A DNA stretch of 64,000 nucleotides from Amphibacillus cookii (lineage in GTDB: Bacteria > Bacillota > Bacilli > Bacillales > Amphibacillaceae): contig NZ_JAFBDS010000005.1 in NCBI RefSeq assembly GCF_016908375.1, positions 248,001 to 312,000 of the forward strand. The letters are read 5' to 3'. This document shows positions 25,298 to 33,587 of this stretch, piece after piece (position 1 is the first letter of the stretch; every line of letters starts with the position of its first letter). A program made the position numbers and the translations under genes. The notes beneath the pieces are model-generated. The model made no database searches. It was not told where the DNA came from and saw only the letters and a program-made list of their open reading frames with translations.

Positions 25298-26485
25298 ATG
25301 AATAAGCTATTAAAGTATATAATCATACTTTTCTTTTCTGCCGGATTCGGTTTTTTATTAGGATCCTTTGGAGAGAAGATAGACATACCGCCAGCATTAA
25401 CGTTACTCCCTTGGTATCTTCAAGTGATTATTTTTATGCTCACTTACACAATAGCTGTGGGTGTACACGAACTTGGCCATGCCTTCAGCTTTTCAAAAAA
25501 TGATGTGAAAATTCGAGCAATTTTTATTACATGTCTCTTTTTCATTAAAGAAGGTCAACGCTGGAAGCTCAAATTACGACCTAATGCTGCCACTTTAATC
25601 GGAGGAATAGTTATACCAGATATAGAAGCAGTGAAAACAGATGCAACATTTAGTAAGCTCCAACAAGCACTTGCCAAAGCGATACTTGCCGGACCTATCT
25701 TTACTTTATTATGGTGGCTCTTACTAAGTTGTGTCGGGGTTATTTTTATGCTAATCTCATCAAACCCATTAATCATTTCGCTTTGGTTGACGATCGTCGT
25801 GTCACTTACATTTATTACTGCTTTTCTTTTAATCACGTGTTTATTTAAAAATGAAATTGCTATCGGTGATTTTCCAGCTTATAAGCTAGCAAAGCATGAT
25901 CGTTTTTTTGTTGCGATGCAACTGTATCAATATGCCCTTTTTTCATCGGACCATCAACGTATTCGCTCGGAAAATCAATTTTTAAGAAACATTTTAATAG
26001 CTGACCTCCAAGAAAAGCTCGCGCAAAAAGATAGCCATCTCTATACGCTCAGTATCGTTGACTTCTTTATTACTGAATACCTAGCGGGAACGATCGATCA
26101 GTTACCGCAAGTGGCTTGGGAATACGTCGAGTTTCTTACTGAAGATTCTGACCGGATCGCTAACTTAAAAAGCAACGAAGCTTTATTAGGCGTGTATATA
26201 CACATCGTTCGTTTATTGTATTCATCAGATGATTTGAATAAAGAAAAAGCGCTCTCACTTTATCAAACATTTAAAGATGAGATTAAACCTTCGACCCCGA
26301 TGCGAACATATTTATTAAAGCAAACTGATCATGCTTTTGGTTTTGCCGATAATCGTGCTTTTTTAAGTGATAAAGACCATATTTGTATTTCACCTGCCCA
26401 CGGGATATTCAAAAACTTCCCTGGGTATTATGCAGATGAAATCAAGCTTAATCAGAACCTCGATCATCCCGTTTTAACTCAGTAA
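25298..26485 (+). CDS. M50-like membrane metallopeptidase
   Basis: The protein has 395 residues. HELGH (about residues 57-61) inside a hydrophobic segment is the zinc site of site-2-protease-type enzymes. LAKAILAGPIFTLLWW supports the M50 topology, although the usual second metal motif NxxPxxxLDG is not evident. About five membrane helices fill the first 190 residues; the last 200 are soluble and unlike anything I recognise. Such proteases often cleave anti-sigma factors or other membrane proteins. AAAGGAG precedes the start. A single gene with its own terminator; no obvious substrate is adjacent. Confidence 0.7.
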   Translation: MNKLLKYIIILFFSAGFGFLLGSFGEKIDIPPALTLLPWYLQVIIFMLTYTIAVGVHELGHAFSFSKNDVKIRAIFITCLFFIKEGQRWKLKLRPNAATLIGGIVIPDIEAVKTDATFSKLQQALAKAILAGPIFTLLWWLLLSCVGVIFMLISSNPLIISLWLTIVVSLTFITAFLLITCLFKNEIAIGDFPAYKLAKHDRFFVAMQLYQYALFSSDHQRIRSENQFLRNILIADLQEKLAQKDSHLYTLSIVDFFITEYLAGTIDQLPQVAWEYVEFLTEDSDRIANLKSNEALLGVYIHIVRLLYSSDDLNKEKALSLYQTFKDEIKPSTPMRTYLLKQTDHAFGFADNRAFLSDKDHICISPAHGIFKNFPGYYADEIKLNQNLDHPVLTQ

Positions 26486-26510
26486 TCGAGTAAATATTAC
26501 GAGTTCTAAC

Positions 26511-26551
26511 AAAAATGGACCTCCAGACGTGCTTTTGGTGGTCCATTTTTT
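26511..26551 (+). terminator. rho-independent terminator after the M50 gene
   Basis: AAAAATGGACCTCC pairs with GGTGGTCCATTTTT (one G-T pair) and is followed by T residues. Confidence 0.85.
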
Positions 26552-26775
26552 CTACTTCTCCACTTGTCTAATCTTTCACTGATTATCCTCTTCACGTTTT
26601 AACTTACATTTACCGTATAAAATCTTTTGGTCTAGAAACCAATCAAAATTTACTTTTCTACCCTTTTTAAATTTTTCATTTATGGAAACTAACAATAGTT
26701 ATTTACTTTTAAAAATGTTAGTGCTAATATAAAACTATAAAATTAGTTTAATAATAATGAATGGAGGAATCTTTA

Positions 26776-27114
26776 GTGAATTATTCATATACCGTTAAAC
26801 CTGAAGCTGAAATTAATAAGATGCTTAGACAAGCAGAGCAGAGCTTCCCAATCATTAACGATCAACAACAATTATTCGAGCAGGCTGATTTTTACAAAGC
26901 ATTAGCAGATCCGGTTCGTTTAAAAATTATCGCTATCTTATTAGAAGCACCGTGTTGTTTGTGTGAACTAGCTTCTGCTTTTAAAATACCAAATTCAACG
27001 CTAACACATCACCTAAAATTGTTAGAGCGCGGTCGAGTTATTGTGGCAAAGAAAATGGGTCGTTACACGATTTACGAATTAACAGATGAAAATGCCGCTA
27101 ACTTTCTTAGTTGA
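26776..27114 (+). CDS. ArsR/SmtB-family metal or redox repressor
   Basis: The protein has about 112 residues with a winged helix (FYKALADPVRLKIIAILLEA, NSTLTHHLKLLERGRVI, RYTIYEL). APCCLCELA sits in the alpha-3 position, where ArsR senses arsenite with its CxC motif, so thiol-based sensing of As(III), another soft metal or an oxidant is likely. GTG 26776 is preferred: GGAGGA is 7 nt upstream, whereas ATG 26761 lies upstream of that site. Its stop overlaps the start region of the permease gene, which indicates a single operon. Confidence 0.82.
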   Translation: MNYSYTVKPEAEINKMLRQAEQSFPIINDQQQLFEQADFYKALADPVRLKIIAILLEAPCCLCELASAFKIPNSTLTHHLKLLERGRVIVAKKMGRYTIYELTDENAANFLS

Positions 27115-27128
27115 ATGGAGGGATTTAT

Positions 27129-28130
27129 GTGGAATGGTTTCAGTGGTTAAGTGATCAGTTATTAAGAATGGAATGGCTTTATCAACTGGTTACACAATTA
27201 GTCGAAAATGTGTTTCAGCTCGATTCTGCAAGTCCGGTTGGTGCAAGCATTCATTTTTTCATTTATGACACGATTAAGTTATTTATTTTATTGACTGTCG
27301 TGATCTTTTTTATATCTTATATTCAAAGCTATTTTCCACCTGAACGAACGAAACGCATTTTAGGTGGGATGTCAGGCTTTAAAGGAACGATTGCCGGTGC
27401 TTTTTTAGGTGTCTTGACACCTTTTTGTAGTTGTTCGAGCATTCCAATCTTTATTGGATTTACATCAGCTGGACTTCCGTTCGGGGTTACATTTTCATTC
27501 TTAATTGCATCACCAATGGTTGATCTGGCTTCATTTTTAATGTTGAGCTCGTATTTTGGTATGGAACTAGCCATACTTTATTTAATTTTTGGTGTATTAC
27601 TTGCCATTGCTAGTGGTTTTATACTTGAAGCATTGCCATTATCTGACCAAGTCGAGTCGTTTGCTATGAAAGCACCGCTTCAAGCTCAAGATGACGCACA
27701 ACTACGTTTTAAAGATCGTATCCATTTTTCTATTGAGCAAGTTAAAGAAATTGTTTCAAAGGTTTGGTTGTATGTGTTAATTGGTGTTGGTATTGGAGCC
27801 ATTATTCATAACTGGATTCCACAATCATCGATTGAAGCCGTTATTGGAGAAAGTAATCCATTTGCTGTCGTGATTGCTACTATAATTGGCGTTCCGATTT
27901 ATGCGGATATATTTGGAACATTGCCTATTGCAGATGCATTATTTGCTAAAGGGGTTGAAGCAGGTACAATTGTCGCATTTATGATGTCTGTAGTTGCCTT
28001 ATCATTACCATCATTAATTATGTTGTCAAAAGTCATTAAAAGAAAATTGTTGTTTAGTTTTATCACGATTATCGTTGTTGGTATATTACTAATTGGATAC
28101 TTATTTAATATGATTCATACCCTATTTTAA
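27129..28130 (+). CDS. permease of the DUF318/UPF0718 (ArsP-like) family
   Basis: The protein has about 333 residues and about eight predicted membrane helices. The cysteine motif GVLTPFCSCSSIPIFIGF is the signature of this permease family, which includes ArsP organoarsenical exporters. VPIYADIFGTLPIADAL is the repeated half-motif. It probably exports a thiol-reactive metal(loid). GTG 27129 with GGAGGG 6 nt upstream is preferred. It lies between the ArsR-type repressor and a thioredoxin-like protein; this trio is common in bacteria, but its substrate is usually unproven. Confidence 0.82.
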   Translation: MEWFQWLSDQLLRMEWLYQLVTQLVENVFQLDSASPVGASIHFFIYDTIKLFILLTVVIFFISYIQSYFPPERTKRILGGMSGFKGTIAGAFLGVLTPFCSCSSIPIFIGFTSAGLPFGVTFSFLIASPMVDLASFLMLSSYFGMELAILYLIFGVLLAIASGFILEALPLSDQVESFAMKAPLQAQDDAQLRFKDRIHFSIEQVKEIVSKVWLYVLIGVGIGAIIHNWIPQSSIEAVIGESNPFAVVIATIIGVPIYADIFGTLPIADALFAKGVEAGTIVAFMMSVVALSLPSLIMLSKVIKRKLLFSFITIIVVGILLIGYLFNMIHTLF

Positions 28131-28148
28131 AAAAAGGAGAGGTTAAGC

Positions 28149-28379
28149 ATGGAAATAAAAGTATTGGGACCAGGGTGTTCAAATTGCAAACGGGTTGAAA
28201 AGGTTGTAACAAAAGCCTTGAATGAGTTGAATATAGAAGCCAAAATTTCAAAAGTAACGGATTTTAAAGATATTGCAAGTTTTGGTGTTATGTCTACACC
28301 AGGATTGGTCGTTAATGGTGAAGTGAAGCTTTCTGGGAAAGTTCCTTCTTTAGAAGAAGTAAAAACATTGTTGCAATAA
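28149..28379 (+). CDS. small thioredoxin-like (redox-active disulfide) protein
   Basis: The protein has 76 residues. The thioredoxin-like fold has the active site GPGCSNCKRVE (CxxC) at the N terminus and the cis-Pro region MSTPGLVVNGEV. It belongs to the MTH895/TM0996 group of mini-thioredoxins, commonly encoded next to DUF318 permeases. It may reduce the permease's cysteine pair or a metal adduct; that is inference. AAAGGAGAGG precedes ATG 28149, 18 bp after the permease stop. Confidence 0.85.
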   Translation: MEIKVLGPGCSNCKRVEKVVTKALNELNIEAKISKVTDFKDIASFGVMSTPGLVVNGEVKLSGKVPSLEEVKTLLQ

Positions 28380-28498
28380 GACACTAAATGATTTTGGTAG
28401 CATTTACTCAAAATAAGTCACATTAACGCTATATTTAAAAGAGAATTATTAAATAAGAATACGACCAAACTTTTGTTGCTTTTATATTACAAAACATT

Positions 28499-28525
28499 GA
28501 TCAGCTCCTGTATTGGGGGCTGATC
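28499..28525 (+). terminator. stem-loop after the ArsR/permease operon
   Basis: GATCAGCTCC pairs with GGGGCTGATC; a T-rich tail follows (GTTTCATTTT). It lies 120 bp after the last stop. Confidence 0.65.
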
Positions 28526-28627
28526 GTTTCATTTTATGGAACGATATCCTATTCTAGCGTTTTCTGAAAGTATCATATCCCTGCTACGATTGATTTATTA
28601 TTTGCTTTTCTTAAGGTTTAGCCACAA

Positions 28628-28747
28628 ATGATTCAACACATATTGTTTCATAGTATGAAAAAGAACCTCCATTGCCGTTCCGATAGTGCACCAATTGAAT
28701 GGCTAAGAAAATTCACTTATGAATTAGAACACAAGAAGAATTTTTAA
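28628..28747 (+). pseudogene. remnant of an IS3-family transposase (orfB)
   Basis: A 40-codon frame carries HSMKKNLHCRSDSAPIEWLR, a decayed form of the HSMSRKGNCxDNAPIESFF signature near the end of IS3/IS150 orfB integrase domains. Nothing upstream restores the rest of the transposase, and no terminal repeats are seen. It lies in the gap between the thioredoxin-like gene and the sigma factor gene. Confidence 0.45.
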
Positions 28748-28814
28748 AAAATCTCTTCATTTCTTAAATCCTTTTAGCCAAAATTTCGTTAATATAAGTA
28801 GAGGTGGTGAGAAG

Positions 28815-29393
28815 ATGCAATCAGATCAATCATTAATCGAAGAAATTAAAAGTGGTAGTCAAGCAGCAATGGAAGTACTCGTAAAAAAACACTATCGCAT
28901 GATATTTGCCTATACATATAGGAAAGTTGGCGACTATCACTTGGCATACGATTTGACTCAAGAAATATTTATTAAAATGATCAAATCGATTAAAAATTAC
29001 AGTGGACAAGGAAAATTTCAACATTGGCTTCTAAAAATTGCGGTGAACCACTGTCGTGATTATTATCGAAGTCGTGCTTATAAATACAAGGACAAAATAA
29101 CCAAAATTGATCATCAAGTCGTCGATGAACGAAAAAATGTAGAAGACCTTCTGAGCAAAAAGCAAAGAAGCGTCAAAGTGAAAGCAGCCATTGATCAGTT
29201 GCCACCTTATCAACGAGAAGTCATTATATTAAAATTTTATCAAGGTCTTAAAATAAAACAAATTGCTCAACTAACAGAAGTCAAAGAAGCCACGGTTAAG
29301 TCAAGGCTCAAGCAAGGAAAGGATAAATTAAAATCTTTACTAAAAGGAGTAGATCATGATGAGTCGGTTCAATCCAATCAACAAAACCGATAA
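28815..29393 (+). CDS. ECF-type RNA polymerase sigma factor
   Basis: The protein has 192 residues. Region 2 is seen in YTYRKVGDYHLAYDLTQEIF and region 4 in LPPYQREVIILKFYQGLKIK followed by TVKSRLKQGKDKLKSLL, the usual ECF layout with no N-terminal extension. It resembles Bacillus SigY in size and context: sigY is also followed by an ABC transporter. AGGTGGTG precedes ATG 28815. Its end overlaps the next gene by 38 bp, so the membrane protein is translated with it and is the probable anti-sigma partner. No self-recognised promoter could be identified. Confidence 0.85.
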   Translation: MQSDQSLIEEIKSGSQAAMEVLVKKHYRMIFAYTYRKVGDYHLAYDLTQEIFIKMIKSIKNYSGQGKFQHWLLKIAVNHCRDYYRSRAYKYKDKITKIDHQVVDERKNVEDLLSKKQRSVKVKAAIDQLPPYQREVIILKFYQGLKIKQIAQLTEVKEATVKSRLKQGKDKLKSLLKGVDHDESVQSNQQNR

Positions 29394-30198
29394 CGATGAG
29401 CTTGAAGAACGCTTCGATTACAACGAGTATCAAGCGCTTGAACAAGAATTAACAGATTACCTTGTCAAATTCCCTGACGAAGATGACATAAATGCTACCA
29501 TAGACACCATGCGTCAATACGTGCCAGCACAAACAACAAAGTCAGCAAATGGCATAGAACGATTGATCACGCTATGCAAAGGCTCAGCTACAGAGGTAAC
29601 TATAGTAAGTAAAATATACTGGATCACTTGTACGATGCTCTTTATTATCGGCTATCTAATCACTCATCAAGCGAATGCGAACCCTTTATTGACCCTTATT
29701 TTCTTAGCACCACTTCCATTTGTCATTGGGTTGCTAGAGGTGTTTAAGGGACGGGAACATGGACTGCTTGAAATCGAACTTACCTGCAAGTTCACTACAG
29801 ACCAAATCATGTTATCTCGGCTATTTTTAATTGGGATCACAAATGTGACCTTAAACACAGTGCTGACATTAACTATATCACCAGTCACTGGTAAGCCTAT
29901 ACTAGAAATACTGCTCACATGGTTGACGCCATTTACTTTTTTTATCGCCATCGCCTTATGGTTAAGTATCAAATTTAAAGGCCAAGTATTTGTGACAACT
30001 TTCTTATCCTTATGGCTGGTGTTCATTGGACTAACCATTAGCAATAACCATTGGATCGAAGCATTGCTCAATATCAATATTGTTATTCACTTGATTTGTC
30101 TAGGGTTTGGAAGTTTGTTGATTAGCTTCCAAGTTAAACAATTGATAAACAAGTATCAAACCTATGAGGGAGGACAACGTGTTGAAATTAACTATTGA
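29356..30198 (+). CDS. membrane protein, possible anti-sigma partner
   Basis: I do not recognise the family. The protein has 280 residues: an acidic cytosolic N-terminal part of about 85 residues rich in Glu and Asp, then six hydrophobic helices (about 86-270). A soluble N-terminal domain on a membrane anchor encoded in overlap with an ECF sigma factor is the classic anti-sigma arrangement, but no zinc-binding HxxxCxxC motif is visible. AAAGGAG precedes the ATG pair at 29356/29359. It overlaps the ABC ATPase gene by 20 bp. Confidence 0.65.
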   Translation: MMSRFNPINKTDNDELEERFDYNEYQALEQELTDYLVKFPDEDDINATIDTMRQYVPAQTTKSANGIERLITLCKGSATEVTIVSKIYWITCTMLFIIGYLITHQANANPLLTLIFLAPLPFVIGLLEVFKGREHGLLEIELTCKFTTDQIMLSRLFLIGITNVTLNTVLTLTISPVTGKPILEILLTWLTPFTFFIAIALWLSIKFKGQVFVTTFLSLWLVFIGLTISNNHWIEALLNINIVIHLICLGFGSLLISFQVKQLINKYQTYEGGQRVEINY

Positions 30199-31075
30199 AA
30201 ACATTTCAAAAACATTTAAAGATAAGCAAGCAGTAACAGGGTTCTCTGCAGAACTTTCAGAAGGCGTTTATGCCCTCCTCGGCCCAAACGGTGCCGGAAA
30301 AACAACATTGATGCGGATGTTAGCAGATATTTTGAATCCTTCGTCAGGAAGAATCTTGTTAGATGGCAACGACATCTCGATCATGGGCAATCGTTATCGT
30401 GATATCTTAGGCTATCTCCCTCAAGAGTTCGGGCTTTATAGAAATTTCACTGCTATTCGTTTTTTATCTTATTTTGCGCGTTTAAAAGGATTAAATAAAC
30501 AAGAAACCACCACTCGGGTAGACGAAGTCCTTGAGCTTGTAAACTTACAAAAGGATCGCAAGCGAAAATTAAAAACGTATTCTGGAGGAATGAAACGAAG
30601 ACTCGGTATTGCTCAAGCTCTCCTTAACGATCCTAAACTACTAATAGTTGATGAGCCAACAGCAGGATTAGATCCGCAAGAACGCGTTCGATTTCGGAAT
30701 CTACTCTCAGAAATTGCTGGCGATCGAATCGTGTTGTTGTCTACTCATATCGTGTCAGATATTGAATATATCGCAAAAGAAGTCCTTCTCATGCGCCAAG
30801 GAACACTCATTCAACGCAGTACAAGTGAGCAACTCTTAGACAATGTTAAGGATAAAGTATGGAAATGCACAGTAGAGCAAAACGCATTATCCCAACTACA
30901 AAAGCGTTATAAGGTTGGAAATATCCAACGGGCTGAAACAGGGATTGAGGTTCGAATAGTTAGTGATCAACAACCTTTAGCTGATGCAGTTAACGTTACA
31001 CCTACCTTAGAAGATGTGTATCTATATTTCTTCAATGAGGAGGTCACAGACGATGTACAAACAGGAATGCTATAA
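30179..31075 (+). CDS. ABC transporter ATP-binding protein
   Basis: The protein has about 298 residues. Walker A is GPNGAGKTT, the signature is YSGGMKRR, Walker B is LLIVDEPTAGLDP, and the switch His is in LLSTHIVSDI. It resembles the ATPase of Bacillus YxlF-type and NatA-like exporters. GTG 30179 is chosen: GGGAGGA is about 5 nt upstream, while ATG 30164 precedes that site; TTG 30182 is an alternative. It overlaps the genes on both sides and should energise the two permeases that follow. Confidence 0.9.
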   Translation: MLKLTIENISKTFKDKQAVTGFSAELSEGVYALLGPNGAGKTTLMRMLADILNPSSGRILLDGNDISIMGNRYRDILGYLPQEFGLYRNFTAIRFLSYFARLKGLNKQETTTRVDEVLELVNLQKDRKRKLKTYSGGMKRRLGIAQALLNDPKLLIVDEPTAGLDPQERVRFRNLLSEIAGDRIVLLSTHIVSDIEYIAKEVLLMRQGTLIQRSTSEQLLDNVKDKVWKCTVEQNALSQLQKRYKVGNIQRAETGIEVRIVSDQQPLADAVNVTPTLEDVYLYFFNEEVTDDVQTGML

Positions 31076-32207
31076 AATTTTTACAAGAAAAAGTTTATAT
31101 TTAACCTTCCTTCTCTTTATTTTTTTCATGTTGTTACCGGATGGCTCTCACTCGATTCGCCAAACAAGCACGTATCAATCTCTATATGATGAATGGCGTG
31201 GACCATTAACAGCAACAGAGATTGACATGGCTAACGAAAGATTAATGAAACTTGAAGAGCAAGTTGACCGAGAGATGGCAGAAGCTGATGAGCTTGAAGG
31301 TGTTTTCCCCAAAAGCATTGAGGATCAGGCTGCCCATTCTGTTTATGTTTCTGTGATTCAAGCTGGAGAAAATATCAATTGGTTTGAAGCCCGGAAAGAG
31401 AACTTACGCGATAAGGCTTTCCATCCCACAGAAACCGCTTATCAAGCGGAAGTTGCACAAATGGAATTTGAGCTTCTTCAACAGTTAAATGAGCCGATTG
31501 GTTTCTATCAAACGACGACATGGAGCAGTACGGTAGACTTTATCAATACATTGGGTTTTATTTTTTTAACCGTCCTTATCATCTTGGGGTTAGCACCCGT
31601 TTTCGCTGATGAACATAGCCAGAAGGTCGCTTCATTAATTGTTAGTACCAAATTTGGTAAAACCAAAGTTGCGTTTGCAAAAATTTTCGCCTCGATTACC
31701 TATATTGGTGTGTTATTTGTCAGCTTACATGTCATTAATGTTCTTATAGAAATTAGTAAATTTGGTAGGTTTGTAGATGGAACTGTACCATTACAAAATT
31801 TATATTTATTTATTCAATCACCTTTTTCACTAACAATTTGGCAGTACTATGCCCTTGCACTTGGTATTCAATTATTGGCATCGTTAATGATTGGATTGCT
31901 GGTATTATTTTTATCAATCATCACACGGCATGCAATGCTAACTTTCTTTATTAGCGGAACGATTATTGGAACACCAGTTTTGTTCCGGCAATTAGGTCTT
32001 GATCAACAACTGATTCAGCATATGACACAATTTAGCTATGCAGAGCTAATGAGAGTAAAAGGTTTGGTTGATCAATTCATCGTGTTTAGGTTATTGGGTC
32101 AACCGATCCTGTATCCTTATCTTCTTATTGCCGTCTTCCTCTTGATCGCCAGTTTAAATGTCTTACTCATTTACTGGCAATACAGAAACCAACAGATAGT
32201 AAATTAA
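31053..32207 (+). CDS. ABC transporter permease, paralog 1
   Basis: The protein has 384 residues. One N-terminal helix is followed by a long extracytoplasmic region rich in acidic residues (about 35-160) and then a cluster of about five helices with the conserved turn LGLAPVFADEHSQKVASLI, typical of ABC-2 type permeases. GAGGAGG precedes ATG 31053, inside the end of the ATPase gene. The product is clearly homologous to the next gene (MYKQECYKIFTRKSLYL against MYLQECYKIFSKKSIYLVF), so the exporter is probably a heterodimer. Substrate unknown. Confidence 0.82.
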   Translation: MYKQECYKIFTRKSLYLTFLLFIFFMLLPDGSHSIRQTSTYQSLYDEWRGPLTATEIDMANERLMKLEEQVDREMAEADELEGVFPKSIEDQAAHSVYVSVIQAGENINWFEARKENLRDKAFHPTETAYQAEVAQMEFELLQQLNEPIGFYQTTTWSSTVDFINTLGFIFLTVLIILGLAPVFADEHSQKVASLIVSTKFGKTKVAFAKIFASITYIGVLFVSLHVINVLIEISKFGRFVDGTVPLQNLYLFIQSPFSLTIWQYYALALGIQLLASLMIGLLVLFLSIITRHAMLTFFISGTIIGTPVLFRQLGLDQQLIQHMTQFSYAELMRVKGLVDQFIVFRLLGQPILYPYLLIAVFLLIASLNVLLIYWQYRNQQIVN

Positions 32208-32225
32208 GGAAAGGCGGAGAAAACA

Positions 32226-33380
32226 ATGTATCTTCAGGAATGCTATAAGATTTTTTCAAAAAAGAGTATCTATCTCGTGTTTATAACCATTGTTTTATTA
32301 TTGGTCTATATCAATCAACTACCTACAGATATGACGATGAGAGAATTGGTTTTTGAAGAACTCGAAGGAACATGGGGGGGACCTGTAACAGAAGAGAAAG
32401 TAGAACTTGCTAGAGAATCGATGCACGCCTCTGATACTGGTGAGATCTCAAATCACACCTTTGAATCAAAAGCAACGGATTATGTGCAATTTTTAATTGT
32501 GGGTGCAGCGATGCAAAAACAAGACCAAAATGAACGACTCACCATACTTGAGGCAGAAATGAACGATTTTGATGAAAGCACGTACAAACATCGAAAAGCT
32601 TCAATGGAACGTGATATGTTACAAGAATTAGATGATGCTCACGGCTTTTACTTGATTCGGTCATGGCGTGAAATGTTTGAATTTATAGAGCCAGTGACTC
32701 ATGTGCTTTTACTATCAATTTTGATATTTTTAGGTTTATCCCCTGTTTTTGCTGAGGAGTATACCCATCGGACGACGGATTTGATCCTAGCAACAAAACA
32801 TGGAAAAACAAAGCTCGTCACTGCGAAAATATTGGCTGCCTTAAGCTATATCGTGATTATTTTTCTATCATTACAGATTATTAATAGTTTCCTTAACCTA
32901 TTGAAATTTGGTGGCATAGCTGGGTGGGACGCACCGATACAAGGGATATCTTCTGGGTTAGACTCCCTTTCACGTCTCAGTTATGACGGTTCACCTTATA
33001 ACTTTGAAGTTTGGCAATTCTTCTTGCTGACGATGGGACTTCAATTGTTATCCTGTATAGTCATAGCAGCCCTTGTCTTGCTTTTATCTTTTTTAACGAA
33101 AAATACGATGATCACCTTTTTTATCAGTAGTATCATCATAGCTATACCGGCACTATTACAACAACTTGGTATAACAGACGGCTTCTTAGGCTATCTCACA
33201 GATTTTAGCTTTCTAAAATTAATGCAAGTGTCAAGCCTATTTACACAGTTTCAAGCCTACAATGTATTTGGCTATCCTGTGTTATATCCAAGTTTGCTCT
33301 TCACTCTATTCGCTTTAGTAACAGGTCTGTTGATTATGCTTATTTACCGGCTGTTTAGAAACCAGCAGGTCAGTCATTAG
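32226..33380 (+). CDS. ABC transporter permease, paralog 2
   Basis: The protein has 384 residues with the same plan as the preceding gene: one helix, a long external acidic loop, then a helix bundle with LGLSPVFAEEYTHRTTDLIL. It arose by tandem duplication and then diverged. AAAGGCGGAG lies before ATG 32226, 18 bp after the previous stop. It ends the sigma factor operon; the repeat copy at 33481-33578, with a GAGGGGG stem, lies just beyond and may end transcription. Confidence 0.82.
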   Translation: MYLQECYKIFSKKSIYLVFITIVLLLVYINQLPTDMTMRELVFEELEGTWGGPVTEEKVELARESMHASDTGEISNHTFESKATDYVQFLIVGAAMQKQDQNERLTILEAEMNDFDESTYKHRKASMERDMLQELDDAHGFYLIRSWREMFEFIEPVTHVLLLSILIFLGLSPVFAEEYTHRTTDLILATKHGKTKLVTAKILAALSYIVIIFLSLQIINSFLNLLKFGGIAGWDAPIQGISSGLDSLSRLSYDGSPYNFEVWQFFLLTMGLQLLSCIVIAALVLLLSFLTKNTMITFFISSIIIAIPALLQQLGITDGFLGYLTDFSFLKLMQVSSLFTQFQAYNVFGYPVLYPSLLFTLFALVTGLLIMLIYRLFRNQQVSH

Positions 33381-33415
33381 ACATATTATCAATCGATAAA
33401 ATACGAGTCGCGCCC

Positions 33416-33493
33416 TTAAATCTTACCCCCTTTACCATAGCTAAGTATAAAAGCTAATGAAGCTAAAAATGCCGCTATTAATAAAACGAACAT
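33416..33493 (-). CDS. possible 25-residue hydrophobic peptide
   Basis: An ATG at 33493 opens a frame whose product, MFVLLIAAFLASLAFILSYG plus a short basic tail, is a single membrane helix. Its upstream GAGGGGGTGA is part of repeat copy C. Single-helix peptides of this size occur as type I toxins and regulators in Bacilli, but spacing is long (about 14 nt) and there is no other support. It may be fortuitous. Confidence 0.25.
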   Translation of the reverse strand: MFVLLIAAFLASLAFILSYGKGGKI

Positions 33494-33578
33494 TAGCGTC
33501 CGTTATCACCCCCTCAATCGATTGACCTCTGTTGTCTATTTTGAGGGGGTGTTTCACGGACGGTCATCTGTGATAAAA
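33481..33578 (+). repeat. structured intergenic repeat, copy C (first hairpin deleted)
   Basis: ATAAAACGAA is joined directly to CATTAGCGTCCGTTATC, then CCCCCTCAATCGATTGACCTC, TGTCTATTTTGAGGGGG, TTTCACGGACGGTCATCTG and TGATAAAAT. CCCCCTCAA pairs with TTGAGGGGG and AGCGTCCGT with ACGGACGGT. It lies between convergent genes. Confidence 0.85.
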
Positions 33579-33587
33579 TCAAGATCA

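Noticed and set aside
28127-28411. 94-codon minus-strand frame
   Set aside because: It is antisense to the thioredoxin-like gene, whose CxxC active site and ribosome site are convincing.
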